Below are positions 25,933 through 33,628 of a DNA stretch of 33,628 bases, piece by piece. The stretch is from the NCBI GenBank assembly GCA_017556045.1, contig JAFZFF010000020.1, positions 1 to 33,628 on the forward strand, written 5' to 3'. Positions within the stretch are counted from its first letter, which is position 1; every line of letters begins with the position of its first letter. The translations under genes were made by a program, and so were the position numbers. The notes beneath the pieces are model-generated. The model made no database searches. It was not told the origin of the DNA and was given only the letters and a program-made list of their open reading frames with translations. Origin of the DNA: Bacteroidaceae bacterium (lineage in GTDB: Bacteria > Bacteroidota > Bacteroidia > Bacteroidales > Bacteroidaceae).

Positions 25933-28755
25933 ATGAACAAGAAACACACGTTCAAAGTCGGTAAGTACATCAGCATGGCTTGCCTGTTGTTTGTTTGTGC
26001 TACAGTTCAGTCATGTCGTGATGAATACTATTACGACGACCGGGAACCCGAATGGCTGGGCGAGAGCATTTACGATTATTTGGAGAGTAAGGGTAACTTC
26101 ACACTCTTCATGAAAGTGATTGAAGACCTCAACTACAAGGAGGTCCTGTCAAAAACGGGTAGTAAGACCCTCTTCGTGGCAGACGATGAGGCATTCCTCC
26201 AGGGCATCAAGGAGGAGTGGGGCTATGACTCTTACGAGCAGCTCACACCCGCGCACAAGCGCGTTATTCTTTATAATGCGATGCTCGACAATGCGTACCT
26301 CTTGGAGCTCATGTCAAACATGCCCTCTGCGAACGCAAACTCAGAGCCTGTTATCGGACGTTGCTTGCGTCAGGTGACATCTTCTAACGTAACTGACTCT
26401 ATCGGCTTCTTCTACGATGCTGACCTCCCCCAGAACAATCCGGACTGGGATCAGTTCCGTGAAAAGGGTATCCGCCTCGCTCTCGACGCTACATCTACCA
26501 CTATGGTACACTTCCTCGAGGAGCAGCTCTACCAGAACTCAATCACTGCAGAGGACGTAGACATCTTGCTTAACCGCAGATACCCTGGTGTGACCACCAA
26601 GGATGCGTTCATCTTCGACAAGAAGGTTATCGATCAGAACGTTACATGTAAGAACGGTTACGTGCATCAGCTCGATGGTCTGCTCATCCCGCCCTCAAAT
26701 ATGGCCGAGGAGATCCGTACCAACGGTAAGACCGACATCTTCAGCAGCATGCTCGACCGCTTCGCTATCCCCTACTACAATGCTTCGCTCACAGCGGAGT
26801 ATAACCGTATCTACCACTATGGCGACGATGCTAACAATGAGGTGGTATACGAGAAGAGATACTACACTAAGGGTAGCAACAGAGGTGGCTCAGGCGACTT
26901 CCTCAGCTACAGAGACCGCGACAACAAGGATCACAATGCGAAGGGTGCACTCTTCTTCGATCCGGGTTGGAACGAGTACAGACCTGGTGTAAACTCTTCT
27001 ACTAAGAAGGAGAACGACATGGCTGTTATCTTCGCTCCCAGTGACGAAGCTTTGGAGACCTACTTCACCGTTGGTGAGGGTCAGGCACTCATCGAGCGTT
27101 ACGGCCACAGAGATAGCATCCCCTTGGAGGATATCCAGTACCTCTTGCGCAACATGATGAAGAACTCATTCAACTCAGCAGTTCCCTCACGCTTCGAGAG
27201 CATCATGGACGACGCTCGTGACCCCATGGGTGTAACCAAAGACCACATCGAAGAGGTTATCATCGCTAACAATGGTGTTGTATACGTAACCAACCATGTA
27301 TATAGCCCCGCACGTTACGTTGCCGTAACTGCTCCTGTAATGTTGAGCGACACCTTGAAGATTGCTAACTGGGCTATCAACCAGTATGAGTACGATAAGT
27401 ACCTCCTCTCAATGGGTAGCTGGTTCAGCTTGGTAGTACCCAACGACGGTTGCATGAAGTACCTCAACCCCCACTCAGTAAACGATCCCGAGCCTATCAT
27501 GTACATCTTCAAGTGGAACCCCGCTGCGAAGAACGAATCAGGTAAGGTATACGCTGAGACATGGATTTGCGACCCCGTTACACTCGACACTATCCAGAAG
27601 AAGGATAACCTCACCAATAGCACACAGATCCAAGACCTCCTCAAGCAGATGTACGAGTACTACATCGTAGTAGGTGACTTCGCTAACGGTAACAAGTACC
27701 ACATGTCTAAGGGCTTCGGTACTATCAAGGTTGACACCGATGCTGAGGGCAACGTACTCAACATCATGGGTGGTAGAGAGGTAGCTCTCGGCACAGAGGT
27801 GCCCATGGGTCACATCTATCCCCAGAAGAACGGTCGCACATACCGTCTCGACGCAGGTATGATCCAGCCCCCCACACAGTCAGTATACAAGGTATTGGGT
27901 GACAGCGTTAACCACCCCGAGTTCAGCGAGTTCTACAAGCTCTGCTTGGGTAGCGCAGACGTGCTCAACACTATCGCTCCCCTCGATAAGAAGGGTTCTC
28001 CCATCCAGGATTCTATCAAGCGTTACATGATCTTCGAGAACCTCAATGGTCTTGACATGAACGTACGTACATTCAACACATACCACTACACCGTATACGT
28101 GCCCGAGAACGATAAGATTCTTGAGGCTTACGAGCAGGGTCTGCCCAACTGGTATGACTTGGAAGACGAGGCTTACGCTATCGAAGAGATTAAGATCGTG
28201 AAGACAGAGAAGGAAGAGGCTCTCCTCGACATCGAGCCTACCGACACTGTAGCTATCAACGCTCTCCAGGCTCAGATCGATGAGTTGGCAGCAGAGATTA
28301 ACGCACGTATCAAGGCTGTTAAGACTGACGTAGAGCTTATCGTTGACTTCGTAAAGTATCACTTCCAGGATAACTCAGTATACGTAGATAACCTCCCCCA
28401 CTCAATTGTTGAGGGTGAAGAGATCAAGTACGTAGTAGACTATGAGACCGCTACATTGGACGAGGTGACCAAGCGTTTCTGCACTGTAAGAGTACAGACA
28501 CAGGAGGGCAACAATGGTCCTACAATTTCTGTAGCAGGTGACATCACTGGTATGGACAACACATGTTACGTAATCAATGAGGCAGGCACTGAGGGTCAGC
28601 GCTACAACATCATGACACGTGACATCGAGTTCAAGGACAAGAGCACTACATCTCCCCTTATCGAGACATCATCTTACGCTGTAGTACACCAGATCGACGG
28701 TTTCTTGGTGAACGACCGCATCTACGATGGAGTAAATAAGCAATTCATCAAATAA
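25933..28755 (+). CDS. Large fasciclin (FAS1) domain lipoprotein
   Basis: The 940-residue protein has a lipoprotein signal ending VQSC (Cys28), placing it on the cell surface or in the periplasm. FAS1-like units recur: SIYDYLESKGNFTLFMKVIE...TLFVADDEAF (about 45-90) with its end NGYVHQLDGLL (241-251), a second with MAVIFAPSDEAL near 363-374, a third around WFSLVVPNDG, and a fourth around YHYTVYVPENDKIL, ending VVHQIDGFLV. Between the VPEND strand and the last FAS1 helices there is a charged helical insertion (about 746-804; ALQAQIDELAAEINARIKAV) likely to form a coiled coil. FAS1 domains mediate adhesion or glycan binding. The frame is open from 25864, but that lies at the transcription start; ATG 25933 gives the lipoprotein signal. 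susC-like follows after 13 bases, so it probably works with the transporter. Confidence 0.88.
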   Translation: MNKKHTFKVGKYISMACLLFVCATVQSCRDEYYYDDREPEWLGESIYDYLESKGNFTLFMKVIEDLNYKEVLSKTGSKTLFVADDEAFLQGIKEEWGYDSYEQLTPAHKRVILYNAMLDNAYLLELMSNMPSANANSEPVIGRCLRQVTSSNVTDSIGFFYDADLPQNNPDWDQFREKGIRLALDATSTTMVHFLEEQLYQNSITAEDVDILLNRRYPGVTTKDAFIFDKKVIDQNVTCKNGYVHQLDGLLIPPSNMAEEIRTNGKTDIFSSMLDRFAIPYYNASLTAEYNRIYHYGDDANNEVVYEKRYYTKGSNRGGSGDFLSYRDRDNKDHNAKGALFFDPGWNEYRPGVNSSTKKENDMAVIFAPSDEALETYFTVGEGQALIERYGHRDSIPLEDIQYLLRNMMKNSFNSAVPSRFESIMDDARDPMGVTKDHIEEVIIANNGVVYVTNHVYSPARYVAVTAPVMLSDTLKIANWAINQYEYDKYLLSMGSWFSLVVPNDGCMKYLNPHSVNDPEPIMYIFKWNPAAKNESGKVYAETWICDPVTLDTIQKKDNLTNSTQIQDLLKQMYEYYIVVGDFANGNKYHMSKGFGTIKVDTDAEGNVLNIMGGREVALGTEVPMGHIYPQKNGRTYRLDAGMIQPPTQSVYKVLGDSVNHPEFSEFYKLCLGSADVLNTIAPLDKKGSPIQDSIKRYMIFENLNGLDMNVRTFNTYHYTVYVPENDKILEAYEQGLPNWYDLEDEAYAIEEIKIVKTEKEEALLDIEPTDTVAINALQAQIDELAAEINARIKAVKTDVELIVDFVKYHFQDNSVYVDNLPHSIVEGEEIKYVVDYETATLDEVTKRFCTVRVQTQEGNNGPTISVAGDITGMDNTCYVINEAGTEGQRYNIMTRDIEFKDKSTTSPLIETSSYAVVHQIDGFLVNDRIYDGVNKQFIK

Positions 28756-28768
28756 AATATAAAGTATC

Positions 28769-31700
28769 ATGAAAGTTTATAAATATATCCTTTTATCAGT
28801 ACTTTGCTTCATCGCCTCAGCAGCTTCGCTGAGCGCTCAGCAACGTATCTCCGGACAGATTAGCGACGTAATGGGTCCGTTGATGATGGTAAACGTGGTG
28901 GAAATGGACAGTGAAAACCGCTACGTAAACCATGCTACTACCGACTTTGACGGTAACTTCACCATGATTGTGAAGAACAACAAGAACAAATTGAAAGTGA
29001 CCTACGTAGGTTTTAAGGATGTAGTCCTCGAGATTGGTACACGCACCGTGTTCAATATCGTCATGCAGGACGACAACCAGATCGAAGAGGTAGTCATCCA
29101 GGCTAAGCCCCGCTCTAAGTCAGGTGGACTTGACATTCTCGAGCGTGAGGTGTCTGTAGCTAAGCAGACCTTCAACATGAGTGAGATGGAGGGTCTCTCG
29201 TTCGCATCAGTCGACGAGGCTTTGCAGGGTCAGATTGCCGGTCTTGACATCGTGTTCAACTCTGGTGACCTTGGTTCAGGTACTCAGATGCGTCTGCGTG
29301 GTACCTCTACCATTAACGGTAACCAGCAGCCTTTGATCGTAGTAAACGACAACATCTTCGAGATGCCCAGCGGTGAGGAGTTTGACTTCACCACTGCCAA
29401 CGAAGAGAAGTTCGCTGAGCTCTTGACCGTTAACCCCGAGGATATCGAAAGCATCGAGGTATTGAAGGACGCTTCTGCATCTGCAGTTTGGGGTTCACGT
29501 GGTTCTAACGGTGTTATTATGATTAAGACAAAGCGTGGATCACGCGGTAAGACCAGAGTGAACTACTCATACCGTTACTCTAACGCATGGCTTCCTAAGG
29601 GCTTGAACCTCCTCAATGGTGACGACTACACCATGTTCTTGAAGGAGGCGCACTTCAACCCCACACAGAGCAGCACAGCATCTAATGCACAGGAGTTGAA
29701 CTACAACCCTGCATTCTCTGAGTACGAAAACTACAACAACAATACCGATTGGGTGAAGGCTATCTCTCAGCATGGTCACACTCACGACCACAACATCTCT
29801 CTTACTGGTGGTGGTGAGAAGGCTACCTTCCGCGTATCAGGAGGTTACTACAACCAGGTAGGTCAGATCATCAAGCAGCAGCTCGATCGTTTCTCTACCC
29901 GTATGGCATTGGACTACTTCGTATCTGACCGTATCAAGGTATCTTCTGACTTCTCATTGACCTATACTGACAATGACCAGAACTACGAATATAGCTACCA
30001 AGGTGCAAATACAGGTCTGTTAAGAGGAGCACAGCTCATCATGCCTAACATGAGTATCTGGGCTCAGGACCCTCAGGGTAACGACACACAGGACTACTAC
30101 ATCATGTCACAGAACTCATCAAAAATCTTCGAGGGTAACCAGAGAGACTTGCTCAACCCCGTGGCAGTAGGTAACCTCGCATGGAAGAATGAGAAGAGCT
30201 ACCGTATCACTCCTCAGATCTCTATTGACTATCAGCTCCTCGGCTTGAACCACGATGAGACTCAGCTCCGCTACTACGGTATGGTATACATGGATGCCAG
30301 CACACTCACTAACGGTTCATACCGTCCCTCAAGCTTGACCACAAAGGGTATGCTTGACTCTGACTACAACGCAAGTTCTACTAAGGACCAGAAGACATTG
30401 TCATTCAACACCCGTCACCGCTTGCAGTTCTCACCGAAGTTCGACAACAAGGACCACGTGACACAGTTCATGGCTCAGTTTGAGATGAGCACTGGTAATG
30501 GTAACAGCCAATCATCATCTTCATACGGTATCCCCCACCACATCGAAAGTACCACTACCGGTACATACCTCTCAGGTAGCTCTACCTCTACATGGCAGTG
30601 GCGCTCAATGGCGATGTTGGGACAGGCATTCTACTCTTACAGAGAAGGTCGCTACTCAGCTACAGCTACTCTCCGTCGCGACGGTAGTACCAAGTTCGGT
30701 GCTAACAACCGTTGGGGTAACTTCCCCTCACTCTCACTCCGTTGGAACATCATCGATGAGCCATGGATGAAGTGGTCAGAGGATAAGCTTAAGCTCAGCA
30801 TGTTGTCATTCCGTCCCGGTTGGGGTATGACAGGTTCACAGCCTGGTAGCGAGTACCTCCACTACACCACTTACTCTACCGCAGGTAAGTACAATGGTAC
30901 TACAGCTGTACAGCAGGGTGGTCTCCGCCTTACAGACTTGAAGTGGGCGAAGAAGAACGAGTACAACCTCGGTACTGACTTCGGTTTCTTCGAGGATAAG
31001 TTGACTGGAGGATTCAACTACTACGACAACACCACTACCGACCAGCTCATGCAGGGTTACGCTATCCCCTCATCTAACGGTTACAGTTCACTCGCATACA
31101 AGAACACCGGTTCGGTTCGTAACTGGGGTTGGGAGTTGAACGTAAACGGTAACAAGTTCATCAAGATTGGTAAGGACTTCAGCATCTCTACCTACGCTAA
31201 CGTAGCGCAGAACTTCAACACCGTACTTGAGATGGAGGAGAGTATCCTTAACAACGTCAACTCAGACTTTAACTACGCTAACGGCTCATACCTCAACCGT
31301 ATCCAGCTCGGCAACCCGCTCGGTTCACTCTACGGCTTCAAGTTCAAGGGTGTATACCAGTACAACTACAACACCACATGGACCAAGGAGCGTTGGGCAC
31401 AGGCAGCTGCTGAGGCAGAGGCTAAGGGCTACAAGTTGCACGACATCTACCCCGTAGCAGGCGACGCTGATGGCAACACCATCTATGGTGCCGACGGTAA
31501 GCCCCTCCGCATGGTATACAACTACAACGATGGTTCTGCAACCTACTCATTCCGTGGTGGTGATGCTATGTACGAGGATATCAACAACGACGGTAACATC
31601 AACCAGCTCGATATCGTATACTTGGGTAACTCTAACCCCAAGCTCCAGGGTGGTTTCGGTTTGACATTCCAGTACAAGCGTTTGTCACTCAAGACACAGT

Positions 31701-32125
31701 TCACCTATCGTTATGGTGTAGACGTAATCAACTCTGCACGTATGAACGTAGAGAACATGTACACCAACCACAACCAGAGTATTGCTACTAACTGGCGTTG
31801 GAGAAAAGAGGGTGACGTGACCATGATGCCTCGTGCAATGTACAACACCGGTTACAACTGGTTGGGTAGCGATCGCTACTTGGAAGATGCATCATACCTC
31901 CGTATGTCATACCTCCAGGCTTCATACTCAGTAGATCCTCAGGTATTGAAGAAGTATGGTTTGAGCCAGCTCTACGTATCAGGTTCAGCTAACAACCTCT
32001 TCTTCCTCACCAAGTACACCGGTTTGGATCCCGAAATCAGTGCAAACGGATGGGGTCAGGCATTCGACGGTTCTAAGACACCGCGTTCACGCTCATACAC
32101 ACTGTCTCTCACTGTAGGTTTCTAA
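28769..32125 (+). CDS. SusC/RagA family TonB-dependent outer-membrane transporter
   Basis: The 1118-residue protein has a signal peptide (ending LSAQ, residue 24), an N-terminal carboxypeptidase-regulatory-like domain (about 25-100; TTDFDGNFTM, VTYVGF), a TonB-box-like EEVVIQAK (106-113), a plug (about 120-255; LRGTSTINGNQQPLIVVN and VLKDASASAVWGSRGSNGVI) and a 22-strand-type barrel to the C-terminal LSLTVGF. SusC proteins import glycans or peptides across the outer membrane with TonB energy, capped by a SusD lipoprotein. The length is usual. The FAS1 gene lies 13 bases upstream and the susD-like gene 24 bases downstream. The substrate cannot be inferred: no glycosidase, anti-sigma factor or hybrid sensor lies in the visible operon. 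Confidence 0.96.
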   Translation: MKVYKYILLSVLCFIASAASLSAQQRISGQISDVMGPLMMVNVVEMDSENRYVNHATTDFDGNFTMIVKNNKNKLKVTYVGFKDVVLEIGTRTVFNIVMQDDNQIEEVVIQAKPRSKSGGLDILEREVSVAKQTFNMSEMEGLSFASVDEALQGQIAGLDIVFNSGDLGSGTQMRLRGTSTINGNQQPLIVVNDNIFEMPSGEEFDFTTANEEKFAELLTVNPEDIESIEVLKDASASAVWGSRGSNGVIMIKTKRGSRGKTRVNYSYRYSNAWLPKGLNLLNGDDYTMFLKEAHFNPTQSSTASNAQELNYNPAFSEYENYNNNTDWVKAISQHGHTHDHNISLTGGGEKATFRVSGGYYNQVGQIIKQQLDRFSTRMALDYFVSDRIKVSSDFSLTYTDNDQNYEYSYQGANTGLLRGAQLIMPNMSIWAQDPQGNDTQDYYIMSQNSSKIFEGNQRDLLNPVAVGNLAWKNEKSYRITPQISIDYQLLGLNHDETQLRYYGMVYMDASTLTNGSYRPSSLTTKGMLDSDYNASSTKDQKTLSFNTRHRLQFSPKFDNKDHVTQFMAQFEMSTGNGNSQSSSSYGIPHHIESTTTGTYLSGSSTSTWQWRSMAMLGQAFYSYREGRYSATATLRRDGSTKFGANNRWGNFPSLSLRWNIIDEPWMKWSEDKLKLSMLSFRPGWGMTGSQPGSEYLHYTTYSTAGKYNGTTAVQQGGLRLTDLKWAKKNEYNLGTDFGFFEDKLTGGFNYYDNTTTDQLMQGYAIPSSNGYSSLAYKNTGSVRNWGWELNVNGNKFIKIGKDFSISTYANVAQNFNTVLEMEESILNNVNSDFNYANGSYLNRIQLGNPLGSLYGFKFKGVYQYNYNTTWTKERWAQAAAEAEAKGYKLHDIYPVAGDADGNTIYGADGKPLRMVYNYNDGSATYSFRGGDAMYEDINNDGNINQLDIVYLGNSNPKLQGGFGLTFQYKRLSLKTQFTYRYGVDVINSARMNVENMYTNHNQSIATNWRWRKEGDVTMMPRAMYNTGYNWLGSDRYLEDASYLRMSYLQASYSVDPQVLKKYGLSQLYVSGSANNLFFLTKYTGLDPEISANGWGQAFDGSKTPRSRSYTLSLTVGF

Positions 32126-32149
32126 TAATGAAAAGCAATATTTAAGGAT

Positions 32150-33628
32150 ATGAAAAGTTTCAAAAGAAATATAATTAAGACATTGGTTTTGGGTGCAGCA
32201 GTAGCAATGACCTGCTCATGCGAAGATTTCCTGACCATCTATCCTACCGATAAGGTAGTATTGGAGAACTATTGGAAGACCAAGACCGACGTAGAGAACG
32301 TGGTGGCAAACAGCTACCGCAAGATGATTCAGTCAAGCTTCACTGACCGCCTCGTAGTATGGGGTGAGCTCCGTGGTGATAACGTAATCTTGGGTAACAA
32401 CCCCAGCACTAACGTGAAGAACATCATGGAGGCTAACCTTCTCGCTGAGAACGGTTACAATGACTGGTCACACTTCTACTCTATCATCAACAACTGTAAC
32501 ATCGTGATGAAGTACGCTCCTGAGGTAATGAATGAGGACCCCGACTTCACACAGGGTGACCTTGACGTGACTATGGGTGAGATGCTTGCTATCCGTGCCC
32601 TCTGTCACTTCTACCTCGTACGTACATTCCGCGACATCCCCTTGCTCAAGGAAGCGATGGTAGATGACTCACAGAACCTCTATCAGGCACAGGCTACTCC
32701 GCTCGAGGCACTCGACTTTATCCTCGACGACCTCTACAAGGCTGAGGGCTTGGTAATGGCATCAGGTAACTACCCCAACCTCTCTGACAACAAGGGTCGC
32801 ATCACTAAGAATGCTGTACGTGCTATCATTGCTGACGCATTGCTTTGGAAGGCTGCCTTCGCACAGTATGCTGCTAACGGCGACGATCAGGGCGTAAAGC
32901 AGTACTACACCGAGTGTATCGCATTCTGTGACTCTGCGTTGAACGATCAGATGAGACACGTATTAGATTACGAAGAGGAGAACAACGTTAAGAGCGAAGG
33001 TAAGATCGATGAGGTATACCCCCTCGAGCACCAGCCTGTAAAGAACACAGGTAACGCTACCTACCTCGACCTCCCCTACTACAAGGTATTCTACCAGGGC
33101 AACAACCGTCGCGAGAGTATCTTCGAGTTGCAGCACACCAGCGTAGCTGAGGGTGGTAACTACCATATACCTGCGTTCTATGGCTACGACTACAAGGTAG
33201 GTCAGCTTTCTGCTCCGCGCTACATGGCTGAGACTGGTACCCAGGGCCTCTACAAGGCTACAGACTATCGCCGCGTAACTAACATCAACATCCCCACATC
33301 GGGTGAGGTGGATATGTATCCCATCATTAAGTGTACCTATCGTTACGCAAGCGGTACTATCGACAAGCCTGAGTACCCTGCAAACAATAAATTGGCAACA
33401 ACAGGTGATAGTAGATACATCAGCGGAACAAACATGAACACCATCCTCTACCGCACCTCTGACGTAATGTTGATGAAGGCTGAGGCATTGGCTCTCCGTA
33501 ATGACACTGTAGTACCTGGCAATCAGGACTTGAGAAAGTCATTCGAGTTGGTTAAGGCTGTTTACTACCGCTCAAACCCCTACAAGGTGACCAATGCAGA
33601 CTCACTCAAGTACTCTTCTGACCCTGGA
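32150..33628 (+). CDS. SusD/RagB family surface lipoprotein, 3' end outside window
   Basis: The ATG at 32150 opens a frame of 493 codons that runs off the window without a stop. The product has a lipoprotein signal (TCSC, Cys24) followed by EDFLTIYPTDKV, the standard SusD beginning. Helical TPR-like regions follow: NIVMKYAP, the conserved EMLAIRALCHFYLVRTFRDI (about 143-162) with IPLL, and NAVRAIIADALLWKAA (about 223-238). Near the end, LYRTSDVMLMKAEALAL (about 436-452) matches the conserved SusD C-terminal helix. SusD proteins bind the ligand at the cell surface and hinge over the SusC barrel. With typical family lengths of 500-600 residues, most of the protein is visible. Confidence 0.95.
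   Translation, partial: MKSFKRNIIKTLVLGAAVAMTCSCEDFLTIYPTDKVVLENYWKTKTDVENVVANSYRKMIQSSFTDRLVVWGELRGDNVILGNNPSTNVKNIMEANLLAENGYNDWSHFYSIINNCNIVMKYAPEVMNEDPDFTQGDLDVTMGEMLAIRALCHFYLVRTFRDIPLLKEAMVDDSQNLYQAQATPLEALDFILDDLYKAEGLVMASGNYPNLSDNKGRITKNAVRAIIADALLWKAAFAQYAANGDDQGVKQYYTECIAFCDSALNDQMRHVLDYEEENNVKSEGKIDEVYPLEHQPVKNTGNATYLDLPYYKVFYQGNNRRESIFELQHTSVAEGGNYHIPAFYGYDYKVGQLSAPRYMAETGTQGLYKATDYRRVTNINIPTSGEVDMYPIIKCTYRYASGTIDKPEYPANNKLATTGDSRYISGTNMNTILYRTSDVMLMKAEALALRNDTVVPGNQDLRKSFELVKAVYYRSNPYKVTNADSLKYSSDPG

Overview
The window comes from a Bacteroidota genome, most likely order Bacteroidales and possibly near Prevotellaceae. The support is: SusC/RagA and SusD/RagB outer-membrane proteins, a Bacteroidota-type LptD, many lipoproteins with Bacteroidales-style lipoboxes, a smalltalk peptide next to an HU-like protein, and repeated -7 boxes of the Bacteroidota form TAnnTTTG, several with TTTG 19-20 bases upstream. 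Species cannot be read from the sequence.

Layout. 1-1.3 kb (+): the end of an HU-like DNA-binding protein, a 34-aa smalltalk peptide, a possible 19-aa hydrophobic peptide and an M15 peptidase, with palindromic repeats between and inside them. 1.37-3.0 kb (-): a small DUF3784-like membrane protein and a GH10 xylanase lipoprotein. 3.16-6.0 kb (+): a large periplasmic M16 zinc protease. 6.3-7.4 kb (-): MeaB GTPase, divergent from an RluA-type pseudouridine synthase and a serine-type sulfatase lipoprotein (7.46-10 kb, +). Then tRNA-Arg(CCG) (-), asnA and ung (+). 12.0-15.4 kb (-): an HD-domain hydrolase followed by lptD. 15.5-21.6 kb (-): two secreted glycoside hydrolases, a multidomain GH128-like protein and a GH2 beta-galactosidase, each followed at its 3' side by a copy of the same palindromic repeat.

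21.6-22.35 kb is a gene-free repeat island. It includes a 191-bp element with perfect 25-bp terminal inverted repeats and an internal 23-bp-arm palindrome. 22.35-25.8 kb (+): a DUF6057-type membrane protein and a lipoprotein combining a CxxCH haem-c site with a TolB-like propeller; the gap between them carries CCTAGG palindromes spaced exactly 10 bp apart. 25.9 kb to the end (+): an operon of a large fasciclin (FAS1) lipoprotein, a SusC-type TonB-dependent transporter and a SusD-type lipoprotein cut by the window end.

Most genes are ordinary core or glycan-utilisation genes. The less ordinary features are the intergenic palindromes, one of which appears to have become coding sequence at the start of the M15 peptidase, the smalltalk/M15 cassette, the CxxCH-propeller plus DUF6057 pair, and the FAS1-SusC-SusD operon with a helical insertion in the FAS1 protein. 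No CRISPR array, transposase, integrase or known defence system was found.
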